Source: Merdivicinus sp050943495
GTDB lineage: Bacteria > Bacillota > Clostridia > Oscillospirales > Ruminococcaceae
Direction of reading: 5' to 3'
DNA: 64,000 bases
Assembly (NCBI GenBank): GCA_050943495.1
Contig: JBMNPH010000004.1
Coordinates: 131,527-195,526 of the forward strand
The notes beneath the pieces were generated by a model. That model did not search any database and was not told where the DNA came from. It saw only the letters and a list, made by a program, of their open reading frames with translations. Below are positions 16,867 through 25,659 of this stretch, in pieces (within the stretch, counting starts at the first letter, position 1; the number at the start of each line of letters is the position of its first letter). The position numbers and the translations under genes are program-made.

Positions 16867-17781
16867 ATGGGGGCGGTATTGCTGAAAGCAGGGATTTTTC
16901 TCTGCATTATTGCGATGGGATATGGACTCAAGAAAACCGGATTTTTTCGAAAAGAAGATTTTCGGGTTGTAGCCAAAATCGTATTGAATATCACATTGCC
17001 GTGCGCGGTAATTTCAAATTTTGCAGGACTGGAATTTGATTCCACCTTAGTGATTCTGGCACTGTTCGGATTTCTTTGCGATATGGTGCTGTTGGCAGCC
17101 GGATATCTGGTTGCTTTGCGGCGTCCCAAAGAGGAACAGGCATTTAATGTGATCAATTATACGGGGTATAATATCGGATGCTTTACCCTGCCGTATGTAC
17201 AGAGCTTTTTAGGGCCCGCGGCAGTGGTATCGGCCTGTATTTTCGATGCCGGAAATGCGGTGATCTGTACCAGCGGTTCCTATGCAGTCGGTTCAAGTGT
17301 TCTGGGCAAGGGGGAAAAGACGACTGTTCTGCGTTTCCTGAAGAAAATGTTCCGTTCGGTGCCGCTGGATACCTATTTGATTATGCTGTTCCTGACGGCG
17401 GTTGGAATCGCACTTCCGGCGCCTTTGATGCAGTTTGCCCAGACCATTGGCGGCGCGAATGCATTTCTGGCGATGCTGATGATCGGGATTGGGTTTGAAA
17501 TCAATTTGGACAAAAGTCGGGTCGGACGTCTGGTTAAATTGCTGGTGATTCGCTTTGCTATTTCCGGCCTACTTTCGGCAGGATTCTATTTTCTGTTGCC
17601 TTTTCCGCTGGAGGTGCGGCAATTGATGGCGCTGATTGTTTTCTCGCCGATTGCCAGCGCAGCGCCGGCCTTCACTCAGCAGATTGAAGGCGATATTGAA
17701 TTGTCCAGCACGGCCAATTCGCTCAGCATTATCATCAGCATGACGATTATGACAGTTCTGCTGATGGGAATGGGAATCTGA
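16867..17781 (+). CDS. AEC-family (auxin-efflux-carrier-like) transporter
   Basis: A 304-residue integral membrane protein with about ten hydrophobic segments in two five-helix halves, as in the AEC (2.A.69) family. Characteristic stretches are ILNITLPCAVISNFAG in the first half, GYNIGCFTLPYVQSFLG before the middle loop, and VFSPIASAAPAFTQQIEGD near the C-terminus. Bacterial members move malate and other small organic acids; the substrate here is not predictable. The ATG at 16867 has AGGAGG six bases upstream, so the longer frame upstream is rejected. It precedes the radical SAM gene by 25 bp and may be cotranscribed. Confidence 0.88.
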   Translation: MGAVLLKAGIFLCIIAMGYGLKKTGFFRKEDFRVVAKIVLNITLPCAVISNFAGLEFDSTLVILALFGFLCDMVLLAAGYLVALRRPKEEQAFNVINYTGYNIGCFTLPYVQSFLGPAAVVSACIFDAGNAVICTSGSYAVGSSVLGKGEKTTVLRFLKKMFRSVPLDTYLIMLFLTAVGIALPAPLMQFAQTIGGANAFLAMLMIGIGFEINLDKSRVGRLVKLLVIRFAISGLLSAGFYFLLPFPLEVRQLMALIVFSPIASAAPAFTQQIEGDIELSSTANSLSIIISMTIMTVLLMGMGI

Positions 17782-17806
17782 TTTTATGATAGAAACGAGG
17801 AATATT

Positions 17807-19657
17807 ATGTCAAATTTACGGGAAAAACTGGAACCGCTGCTGCTCAAAGTGCAGAAACCGGCACGATATGTAGGCGGCGAATATAACAGCGTGGTCAAGG
17901 ACCGGACAAAGGTGAAAACCCGTCTGGCGCTCTGCTTTCCCGATAACTATGAAATCGGGATGTCCCATTTGGGACTGAAAATCCTGTATTCTCTCATCAA
18001 TGCACGGGAGGATTGCTGGGCAGAACGGGTATATGCACCGTGGATGGATATGGAAGCGCTGATGCGCGAGAATGGAATTCCACTTTATGGTCTGGAAAGC
18101 TTCGATCCGCTGACGGACTTTGATTTTCTGGGATTCTCGCTCCAGTATGAACTTTCCTATACCAATATTTTGAATATGCTGGATCTGGGCGGGGTCAACC
18201 CGCTGGCAGCGGAACGGGGCAATGATGATCCCATCGTCTGGATGGGCGGTCCCTGCGCCATGAATGTGGAACCTCTCTGCGATTTTGCGGACTTGGTGCA
18301 GCTGGGAGAAGGCGAGGAAATCATGCTCGAAATGATCGACCTCTATCAGCAGCATAAGGCTTCCGGAAAGTGGGATAAGCAGGCATTTCTGCGCGCTGCA
18401 GCGCAGATTCCCGGGATGTATGTCCCATCCCTCTATGATGTTTCCTACAATCCGGACGGAACCGTTGCATCTGTGACCCCCAAAGATGGCGCCCCCGCAA
18501 AAATCACCAAGCGGATCTGCAAGGAGATGGACAAGGCGTTCTATCCTGAGACTTTTGTTGTGCCCTATACCGAAGTAGTTCATGACCGTGCCGTTTTAGA
18601 GGTCATGCGCGGTTGTATCCGCGGCTGCCGGTTCTGTCAGGCTGGATTTATTTACCGTCCTATCCGTGCCAAGTCTCCAGATGTCCTCTGTTCGCAGGGC
18701 AAGAGCCTCTGTGAAACCACCGGCTACGAAGAAATGTCGCTCGCATCCCTTTCCACCTCCGATCATCCGCAGGTGGAGGAAATGCTCGATAAAATTATTG
18801 ACTACACCCTCGACCAGAAGATCAATCTGTCTCTGCCGTCGCTGCGTGTGGACAATTTCTCCAAGGAACTCCTTGACAAGGTCAACAAAGTCCGCAAAAC
18901 CGGCCTGACCTTTGCACCGGAAGCTGGCACCCAGCGTCTTCGGGATGTGATCAATAAGGGTGTCACCGAGGAAGAAATCATGCGCACTTCCCGGATTGCG
19001 TTTGAGGGTGGCTACACCAGCGTTAAACTTTATTTCATGATGGGACTGCCCACCGAAACCGAGGAGGATTTGCGGGGTATCACTCAGCTGGGGCAGAAAA
19101 TTGTCGACTTGTATTATTCACTGCCCACCAAACCCAAGGGAAAAGGCGTCAATGTCACGATTTCCGTTTCGACCTTTGTTCCCAAACCCTTTACGCCGTT
19201 CCAGTGGTGCGCGCAGGATTCCTACGATACCATTGTGGAGAAACATGATTTTCTGCGCCATAGCCTGACGACCCGGAAAATTTCGCTGAACTACCACGAA
19301 GTGAAAACTTCGGTGCTGGAGGGTGTTTTGGCACGCGGCGACCGCCGATTGGGAAAAGTAATTTATACAGCTTGGAAAAAAGGATGTAAATTCGACAGCT
19401 GGGAGGAATTTTTCGACTTTGAGAAGTGGAAAGAGGCAATGGAGGAAAACGGCCTGACGATGGAATTTTATGCCAATCGGGAACGTTCCCCCGAGGAAAT
19501 TCTTCCCTGGGATCACATTGATGTAGGTGTAACAAAATCCTTCTTCCTGCGGGAGTACGAGAAGGCAAAACGGGCGGAAATTACGCCGAACTGTAAAGAA
19601 AACTGCGCCGGATGCGGCGCCAACAAGCTCATCGGAGGAGGTCGCTGCATTGGATAA
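17807..19657 (+). CDS. TIGR03960-type B12-binding-domain/radical SAM protein
   Basis: A 616-residue protein. The start KLEPLLLKVQKPARYVGGE is typical of the TIGR03960 family. Residues about 30-190 resemble a degenerate B12-binding fold (CFPDNYEIGMSHLGLKIL, then VWMGGPCAMNVEP). The radical SAM barrel carries CIRGCRFC with Cys270, Cys274 and Cys277 for the 4Fe-4S cluster, then GGYTSVKLYFMMGLP. The C-terminus holds another cysteine set (CKENCAGCGANK) that may bind a second cluster. The reaction catalysed is not known. ATG at 17807 follows GAGG by six bases. It overlaps the next gene by 8 bp, the usual arrangement for this pair. Confidence 0.9.
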   Translation: MSNLREKLEPLLLKVQKPARYVGGEYNSVVKDRTKVKTRLALCFPDNYEIGMSHLGLKILYSLINAREDCWAERVYAPWMDMEALMRENGIPLYGLESFDPLTDFDFLGFSLQYELSYTNILNMLDLGGVNPLAAERGNDDPIVWMGGPCAMNVEPLCDFADLVQLGEGEEIMLEMIDLYQQHKASGKWDKQAFLRAAAQIPGMYVPSLYDVSYNPDGTVASVTPKDGAPAKITKRICKEMDKAFYPETFVVPYTEVVHDRAVLEVMRGCIRGCRFCQAGFIYRPIRAKSPDVLCSQGKSLCETTGYEEMSLASLSTSDHPQVEEMLDKIIDYTLDQKINLSLPSLRVDNFSKELLDKVNKVRKTGLTFAPEAGTQRLRDVINKGVTEEEIMRTSRIAFEGGYTSVKLYFMMGLPTETEEDLRGITQLGQKIVDLYYSLPTKPKGKGVNVTISVSTFVPKPFTPFQWCAQDSYDTIVEKHDFLRHSLTTRKISLNYHEVKTSVLEGVLARGDRRLGKVIYTAWKKGCKFDSWEEFFDFEKWKEAMEENGLTMEFYANRERSPEEILPWDHIDVGVTKSFFLREYEKAKRAEITPNCKENCAGCGANKLIGGGRCIG

Positions 19658-20348
19658 TCCGAAAATCATCGTGGTGGAGGGAACTCCCGTTTATGACATC
19701 CGGGCATTTTACCGGAAGGAAGGACGAGCGAAATACATCTCCCATCTGGATTTGTATCGTACAATTCAGCGTTCCTTTCAGCGTTCCCGGTTGCCGATCT
19801 GGTTTACGCAGGGATTCAATCCGCATATTTATCTGACCTTTGCGCTGCCTATCGCATTGGGATATGAAGGGGTAGAGGAGAGTTTCGATTTCCGGCTCCG
19901 GGAGAATCTTCCCGAGGCAGAGGTACTTTCCCGTTTGAATGCCGCGCTTCCGGAAGGAATTGTCATCACACGGATTGCTGCGCCGCAAAAAAAGGCGGAG
20001 GAGATTGAAAAAGCGGAATACACTTTGTTGTTTTCTGCAAAAAATATACAATCACGAGATCTTATGGCGAAATTTGACGCCTATCTGGCACAGGATTCTA
20101 TCCTGACGCAAAAGCGTACCAAAAAGGGCCCGAAAACGATTGATTTGAAACCTTTTATTTTCTCCGCACAAACTGGCTTATCGGGCGAATCCGTTTCGCT
20201 GGAAATCACCTTGCCGGCCGGTATTTTCCAAAACATCAATCCGACTTTGCTGATAGATGCGTTTGCGGTGGAAGCCGGATTGGAATTGGAGTACCACACA
20301 ATCCGAAGAAATATAATTCTATGTAAAGATGGAACACAATTTTCCTAA
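19650..20348 (+). CDS. TIGR03936 radical-SAM-associated protein (DUF2344)
   Basis: A 232-residue protein of the DUF2344 family, normally encoded directly after a TIGR03960 radical SAM protein, as here. Recognisable segments are YRKEGRAKYISHLDLYRTIQ near the N-terminus and FTQGFNPHIYLTFALPIALG, which resemble RNA-modification partner proteins, though function is unknown. The start is TTG at 19650, eight bases after GGAGGAGG and inside the upstream gene, suggesting translational coupling. In many Firmicutes the pair lies near rnase G and rplU; those genes do not follow here. Confidence 0.88.
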   Translation: MDNPKIIVVEGTPVYDIRAFYRKEGRAKYISHLDLYRTIQRSFQRSRLPIWFTQGFNPHIYLTFALPIALGYEGVEESFDFRLRENLPEAEVLSRLNAALPEGIVITRIAAPQKKAEEIEKAEYTLLFSAKNIQSRDLMAKFDAYLAQDSILTQKRTKKGPKTIDLKPFIFSAQTGLSGESVSLEITLPAGIFQNINPTLLIDAFAVEAGLELEYHTIRRNIILCKDGTQFS

Positions 20349-20465
20349 AATTGTCTCGTCGTAAGCATTCTTAATCAAATGCTGAAAAATTAATTCTGAG
20401 AAACTCAAAGTTGATATATCGCGAGATAACTAAATTTATCCTTATAAGGCAGGAGTGATATAACT

Positions 20466-21146
20466 ATGAATTCGTCAGATATGGAGTTGGCATGGGAATA
20501 TTTTCCTTATTTATTAATTAATGATCGGGAACCTTTTTTACCAGAAGCGATTGGAGTGCACATTTATCGCAGTACAGAGAAATCCCGTTCTTTCCGTCGG
20601 GAAATCCGAGTAGAGGGAACAACGGCATTTGTAATCGAATATGCTGTATTTTTTACTTATGATATTGAGCATCTCTATGATCTGGAACATATTTGGATTT
20701 ATGTAGGAAAAGATGGACAGGTATTAGAGTGTGAAAGCAGTTTCCATGGGAAATTTGTAAAGGGGCTGAAGCCGGATCGATCGAATTTAATTGACCAGCG
20801 AGTAATTTTGTTCTGTCAGCCTGGTAAACATGCCTTTTCTGCTTATCGTGAATTGTTGGAATTGGATCCAGGCGGGTATATGCGAGTGCCCATGTCGCCG
20901 GATGCAGTGAATGGGTTGCTTATTACGGGAATTTTAGAAGGCCGGATGGAATGCAATGATGCGGTTAATGCTATGGTGAATCGACAACTTGCAAGAATGA
21001 AGTTTACCCCATCAGCAACGTTCCATTCTTATCTTTGTCAGCCGGATATTTTTATGACTTGGGATTTATTGAACGAAAAGATCCCCGTACTGATTCAAGC
21101 AGAGTTAGATCGGTTGAATGCAATGGAGAATCCATCCAATAAGTAG
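20466..21146 (+). CDS. Conserved-looking hypothetical protein
   Basis: A 226-residue soluble protein I do not recognise with certainty. The segment FVIEYAVFFTYDIEHLYDLEH, then IWIYVGKDG and SSFHGKF, has the pattern seen in VPS62/NPP1-like folds (a Tyr-rich strand, D-x-EH, later a Ser/Ala-x-HG), but the resemblance is weak and unverified. No signal peptide, membrane helix or cysteine pattern. GGAG lies ten bases before the ATG. It has its own terminator at 21172-21207 and a 117-bp gap upstream without a convincing promoter. Base composition is more AT-rich than the genes before it, like the ECF cluster that follows. Confidence 0.65.
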   Translation: MNSSDMELAWEYFPYLLINDREPFLPEAIGVHIYRSTEKSRSFRREIRVEGTTAFVIEYAVFFTYDIEHLYDLEHIWIYVGKDGQVLECESSFHGKFVKGLKPDRSNLIDQRVILFCQPGKHAFSAYRELLELDPGGYMRVPMSPDAVNGLLITGILEGRMECNDAVNAMVNRQLARMKFTPSATFHSYLCQPDIFMTWDLLNEKIPVLIQAELDRLNAMENPSNK

Positions 21147-21171
21147 TAAAATCATTTTATAATAAGAAAAG

Positions 21172-21207
21172 TCCTGTCAAAATCTTTTGGATATGACAGG
21201 ATTTTTT
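21172..21207 (+). terminator. Rho-independent terminator
   Basis: Stem TCCTGTCA at 21172-21179 with TGACAGGA at 21194-21201, followed by six T. The remaining stretch up to 21414 is AT-rich; I see no riboswitch and no confident promoter in it. Confidence 0.85.
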
Positions 21208-21414
21208 ATTTTTAGAAATACTGGTGTAATTTAATTATCTGCTTTTATAGTAAGATGATCTCTGTAGTTTGAAAAAGAAGATTTAAAAGCCTTTATAACA
21301 ACACATACGAAAATTTAATTACATTTTACACGAGAATGCTAGGTGAATTTACATAGATGCTGTTAAAATAAGATTGTAAAGATTACACGGTGTTGATTAT
21401 GGAGGTATGATGTC

Positions 21415-22254
21415 ATGTATGCATCACAAAAACAAACGGCGACTCAATCACAAAAACTGATGGTATTCGTTCTATCGATGTCCCTGTATGGTCTGGCCAC
21501 ACTTTTTACAGAGCTAATTCCAAAATTCCAGGTTGGTCTTGTAGAATTTTCAGTGGAGTATTTTCTATTTATTCCTCTAACACTTGCCATGTTGTTTGAT
21601 CCTTTGTCTGCCGCATTAGGTGCAGCTACCGGCGAACTGATATTCAGTGAAATCATGCTCGGACAGTTTGGCGGCCTGGGTGAATTAGAAAAATTTCTCA
21701 CGGTTACGATCGGAGTCTATATCGCAGGACGGCTGGTTCGCAATCCGGAAAATCGTGTCATGGTAGGTGTTGCTGCGCTGACTGGAACTGGTGCACAACT
21801 TTTAATGGGAACTATCGTGGACATTTTAAAAGTGCAGTTTGCGGTAGAAGATTTTGAGGCCGTTGCAGGACTTCCGGAAAGTGTTTATGCCACAGAAGGC
21901 TTTGCATTCCTCAATGACTTCCTATTCTCTGGAATTTTGTTCTGCCTTCTGCCTACCTTGTATCTGGTTCCAAAAATGTATGGAAAGATTGAACCTTTGT
22001 TGGGAATGCAGCCTCGTACCCCGGAAACTGGATTGGGACAGATTCGAATTAAAACCGTAGTAGGATGCTTGATCGCTTTTGCATGTGCGATTGTAGCAGA
22101 ACTTCTGGCTTCTAGCGGCATGGAATTGATCGATTGGGAAGCTAGCTGGGCGGAAAGCGGAACTGCCTTTGCTGTTGGAATGATTGTAGCAGCTGTTGTC
22201 GCAATCGTAGCCCTGCTGATTGTCAAAAAGAAACATTCCACTAAGGCGGCATAA
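21415..22254 (+). CDS. ECF transporter substrate-binding (S) component, substrate unknown
   Basis: A 279-residue membrane protein with about six helices (for example about 15-32, 48-62, 95-110, 125-140, 165-185, 215-232 and a last one near 255-272). The place as first gene before a fused ECF ATPase and an EcfT protein, and the length and helix plan, identify it as the S component that captures the vitamin or other micronutrient. No family-specific binding motif is recognised, so the ligand is unknown. GGAGG lies nine bases before the ATG. A basic tail (VKKKHSTKAA) ends the protein. Only 4 bp separate it from the ATPase gene. Confidence 0.8.
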   Translation: MYASQKQTATQSQKLMVFVLSMSLYGLATLFTELIPKFQVGLVEFSVEYFLFIPLTLAMLFDPLSAALGAATGELIFSEIMLGQFGGLGELEKFLTVTIGVYIAGRLVRNPENRVMVGVAALTGTGAQLLMGTIVDILKVQFAVEDFEAVAGLPESVYATEGFAFLNDFLFSGILFCLLPTLYLVPKMYGKIEPLLGMQPRTPETGLGQIRIKTVVGCLIAFACAIVAELLASSGMELIDWEASWAESGTAFAVGMIVAAVVAIVALLIVKKKHSTKAA

Positions 22255-22258
22255 AATT

Positions 22259-23956
22259 ATGAATATCATCGAGATTGAAAATTTGACCTATACTTATCCT
22301 GGGGCCAAAAGTCCTACACTGGATCAAATCAGTCTTGAGATCGAGCAGGGTGATTTCCTTGCTATTGTTGGAAACAACGGCTGTGGAAAATCAACATTAT
22401 GCAAGGTTTTGAATGGATTGATTCCACACTTTATTTCAGGGACCATGACCGGACAGGTGCTGGTAGCAGGAGAAAATACCCTGGAAACGGATGTAGGCGC
22501 TCTAGCACAGAAAGTAGGGTATGTCTACCAAGATTTTGAAAATCAGATTGTACGGCCTACTGTTCTGGATGATGCTTCTTATGCTTGCTTAAATTATGGA
22601 ATGTCGAATTATTTGGAAAAAGGGCGGGAAGCATTGTACCGATGCGGCCTTCAGGGACGAGAAAACGATTATATTTGGCAGCTTTCTGGAGGACAGACTC
22701 ATTTGTTGGCTTTGGCCGGCGCTGTTGCTTTGGGACCGGAAGTCCTAATTCTGGATGAGCCTATAGCCCAATTGGATCCAATGCATGCAGATCGGATTTA
22801 CGAAATTTTGCGAGAGCTGAATGAGCATTATGGTAAAACCATTCTTGTCATTGAGCATCATACCGAATATATTGCCGATTACTGTAAACATGTTCTTTTG
22901 TTGAAAGACGGAAAGGCAGTTTGGAAACTTCCTACCGCAGAGGCACTGTCCAGAGTAGAGGAATTGCAGGAAAGTAATATTTTTCCTCCTCAAGTCACTA
23001 TGGCTGGGTATCGTCTTCGTCAGAAAGGATCGATTTTGAATGAAGAGCTGCTTCCTACCACTGTGGAGGATGGGAAGCATGCTTTCCGGAATTTGCACTA
23101 TAAAGGCCTTTCTACTGCTAAAATAGTGGAAAAATCGAAAGAATCCGTAGTGAGATTCCAGAATGTGGGCGTATCGTATCGATCGGTTAAGGGAGAACCC
23201 CGTACAATTTTTCAAGATCTCAATCTAAGCTTGCATAAAGGGGAAAAGATTGCACTAATCGGTTCTAACGGAGCAGGAAAATCCACATTAATGAAGATGA
23301 TGGTAGGCCTTCTAAAGCCTTCTGCCGGCTCTATTGAATTGAATGGTCAAATTTTGAAGGATGTGAAGCCAGAAGATCTTTCCCAGCAAATTTCATTGGT
23401 CTACCAGAATCCGGAGGATATGTTTATCAAAGATTCCATCCGGGGAGATATTTCCTATGCCATGCAAGTTCGAAACGTGGAGGACTGGAAAGAAAAAACA
23501 GAAAAACTCCTCTCCAGATTCCGATTGATGGAACTTCAAAACCGAGATGGTCGTCTATTATCAGGTGGACAGATGCGGCGTGCTAGTCTGGCAATTGGCG
23601 TAGCCCTGAATCCCGGAATTTTGCTTTTGGATGAACCAACTGCTAATTTGGATATCGCTACCCGCAAAGAAATTATGCGCACGTTATGGGATATGAAGGA
23701 GATCACCGAAACTGTTATGATTGCAACCCATGATATGCAGCTAGTCTGCGAATGGGCAGAACGTATCATTGTGTTGTGTCAGGGTGAAGTGGTGGCAGAT
23801 GGCAGCCGAGACGAGATTTTTGGAAATTATGATCTTACCCGAAAAGTCGGTATTCGCCCACCGGAGATTTTTGCAATGGGACAGACATTGGATCCACGGG
23901 CGTTTTGTTATACGGTGGATGAATTTTTGACTGCTTTTCAAGGAGAATCCGTATGA
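22259..23956 (+). CDS. ECF transporter duplicated ATPase (fused EcfA-EcfA)
   Basis: A 565-residue protein with two complete ABC ATPase domains. Domain 1: Walker A GNNGCGKSTLC, signature WQLSGGQTHLLALAG, Walker B VLILDEPIAQLDP. Domain 2 (from about 300): Walker A GSNGAGKSTLMKMM, signature LLSGGQMRRASLA, Walker B ILLLDEPTANLD. Both Q-loops occur in VYQ contexts (VYQDFENQIV, VYQNPEDMFI), as in EcfA proteins. Each would energise one half of an ECF module together with EcfT. The ATG at 22259 matches the conserved domain start MNIIEIENLTYTYPG, although its ribosome site is weak, so translation is probably coupled to the S gene. ATGA overlap with the next gene. Confidence 0.92.
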   Translation: MNIIEIENLTYTYPGAKSPTLDQISLEIEQGDFLAIVGNNGCGKSTLCKVLNGLIPHFISGTMTGQVLVAGENTLETDVGALAQKVGYVYQDFENQIVRPTVLDDASYACLNYGMSNYLEKGREALYRCGLQGRENDYIWQLSGGQTHLLALAGAVALGPEVLILDEPIAQLDPMHADRIYEILRELNEHYGKTILVIEHHTEYIADYCKHVLLLKDGKAVWKLPTAEALSRVEELQESNIFPPQVTMAGYRLRQKGSILNEELLPTTVEDGKHAFRNLHYKGLSTAKIVEKSKESVVRFQNVGVSYRSVKGEPRTIFQDLNLSLHKGEKIALIGSNGAGKSTLMKMMVGLLKPSAGSIELNGQILKDVKPEDLSQQISLVYQNPEDMFIKDSIRGDISYAMQVRNVEDWKEKTEKLLSRFRLMELQNRDGRLLSGGQMRRASLAIGVALNPGILLLDEPTANLDIATRKEIMRTLWDMKEITETVMIATHDMQLVCEWAERIIVLCQGEVVADGSRDEIFGNYDLTRKVGIRPPEIFAMGQTLDPRAFCYTVDEFLTAFQGESV

Positions 23957-24789
23957 ATAAAATGATGAATAAATTGTCGGAGAATGTTCTCGATAAGTTT
24001 TCCATGGATTTTCTCCGAAATCAGGTGCTAAAAAATGCTTATGGCAATGATGATACGATGATTGCGGCTTTGGATCCTCGGATTTTGCTGGTATGGTATT
24101 TATTTTTTGGATTAGTGCCGTGGTTTATCAATGATCTGCCATTTCTGCTTGGGTGTTTTGCTCTGGTAATGGTTACCACACTGTTGGCTAAAGTTGCGGG
24201 TCTGGTATTATTCCTATTTGCATTGGGTGTTTTTTCTCAGACTGGTTATCTGCTGGTTGTCACCTTGCTTTTTGGGGGGGATGCTTCCGCAATTGTTCCA
24301 CTGTTGATTCTAACATTAAAGGTTGCTACCATTTCGCTGGCATCTGTTACTGTTTTTTCAGGCTTGGATCCGGATCGACTTTCCAATGGCCTCATGTGGT
24401 ATGGCTGTCCAGAACGGCTTTCCTTCTCGATTTCCTATGCTTACCGGATGCTCCCTATGCTGATGGAAGAATTTCAAAACGTTTTGCTGTCTTATCGTTT
24501 GCGGGGGAATCCGCCAGTCCATGAGACATTAGGAGGAAAAATTCGCTATCTGATTTATCAGGTGAAGATTATTGTCCATGCTTTTTATCCATTGATGCTT
24601 AATACAGCGAAACGTTCCCGAACAACGGTGGAAGCCCTGGAAATAAAAGGATACCGTTATGCGGCAGTAAGCAAGGAAGTCCGGAAAATGAAACTGTCCT
24701 CTCTGAAAGTTACCTATAATGATTGGATTTTTTTGGCAGTATCCTTTCTTTGGACAGCGATTTCCATATTAATTTCTACCGTAATTTGA
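23953..24789 (+). CDS. ECF transporter transmembrane protein EcfT
   Basis: A 278-residue EcfT protein. The cytoplasmic coupling helices show the two Ala-Arg-Gly-type motifs that dock on the ATPases: the region SYRLRGNPP and the region RTTVEALEIKGYR. About five membrane helices precede and follow them; the last helix (IFLAVSFLWTAISILIS) ends the protein. It starts inside the stop codon of the ATPase gene (ATGA) and thus is translationally coupled. Confidence 0.9.
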   Translation: MNKMMNKLSENVLDKFSMDFLRNQVLKNAYGNDDTMIAALDPRILLVWYLFFGLVPWFINDLPFLLGCFALVMVTTLLAKVAGLVLFLFALGVFSQTGYLLVVTLLFGGDASAIVPLLILTLKVATISLASVTVFSGLDPDRLSNGLMWYGCPERLSFSISYAYRMLPMLMEEFQNVLLSYRLRGNPPVHETLGGKIRYLIYQVKIIVHAFYPLMLNTAKRSRTTVEALEIKGYRYAAVSKEVRKMKLSSLKVTYNDWIFLAVSFLWTAISILISTVI

Positions 24790-24802
24790 AAGGAGCCTCA
24801 TT

Positions 24803-25636
24803 TTGTATATTGATTTTCATACCCATGGAAAACTGGCAAAATATCTGCCCTTTTCCGAAGAATACACGCATTGGCTCTTTTCAGAGGCTAGACAAGCCGG
24901 ATTGGATGCCCTATGCTTAACGGAACATTTCAATACATTGGGATTCGGAGAACTGTACCGCTATATTCAGCAGCATTCAGAACGGGATGGAGATACTCTT
25001 TTATTTTCTGGCCTGCGAATTTTTCCTGGAATGGAGACGGATATTGCGGAAGGCGGACATATTCTTTCCGTTGGACCTATGGAAGCTATTTTAGAGCTGA
25101 ATCAGCGATTGGAACTCAATAAGAAAAAAGGGAATTTCCTAACTTTTGAGCAGCTTATGGATCTGTACAGCCAATATCCTGTTTTGGTAGGTGGGGGACA
25201 CCCCTTCCGAGAAGGAGGACATATTCCGGAACTTCCGCTCGAACAATTGAGTCGTCTGTCATTTTTTGATTTGAATGGAAAAGATCTTGCAGAAAATCGT
25301 CTGAAAACAGAGGAAAGAACATATTGGTTAGGCGAACAACTGGCAAAACCCATAGTAGGCGGAAGCGATACGCATCAGGCAATTCAATATGGATGTATCC
25401 GTACTTGCTTTGAACAGGAATGCAATACGGTTGAACAGCTTTATCAAGAAATGTTGGACGGCCGTTATCAGATTATCATTTCAGAATTTGTATCTGCTCA
25501 GGTGAAATCTGCTGGAATGCTTAAACGTGCTCTAAAGGAAATTAATGCGTTGAATGGAGATTATGTGTCCGTGTTAATGGGCAAAGGAGAGACTCCGGCA
25601 GTTCTTTCCAAAAAGGCTAAAATGATCGTATCCTAA
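24803..25636 (+). CDS. PHP-domain metal-dependent phosphoesterase
   Basis: A 277-residue PHP-family protein. Metal ligands are seen in order: YIDFHTHGK (HxH), LCLTEHFN (Glu/His), IFPGMETDI (Glu), VGGGHPFR (His) and VGGSDTHQA (Asp/His). Such proteins hydrolyse phosphomonoesters or phosphodiesters (histidinol phosphatase and relatives). The start is TTG at 24803, eight bases after AAAGGAG. Position in an ECF operon before an RpiR regulator suggests it acts on a phosphorylated form of the imported compound, but that is inference. Replicative DNA polymerase and X-family PHP domains are excluded because it stands alone. Confidence 0.87.
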   Translation: MYIDFHTHGKLAKYLPFSEEYTHWLFSEARQAGLDALCLTEHFNTLGFGELYRYIQQHSERDGDTLLFSGLRIFPGMETDIAEGGHILSVGPMEAILELNQRLELNKKKGNFLTFEQLMDLYSQYPVLVGGGHPFREGGHIPELPLEQLSRLSFFDLNGKDLAENRLKTEERTYWLGEQLAKPIVGGSDTHQAIQYGCIRTCFEQECNTVEQLYQEMLDGRYQIIISEFVSAQVKSAGMLKRALKEINALNGDYVSVLMGKGETPAVLSKKAKMIVS

Positions 25637-25659
25637 AAGAATGCGGAGGATCAGTCATT

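Noticed and set aside
21172..21414. Search for a vitamin riboswitch before the ECF operon
   Set aside because: No cobalamin, TPP, FMN, preQ1 or THF-type conserved blocks could be found in this AT-rich stretch; only the terminator of the upstream gene is clear.
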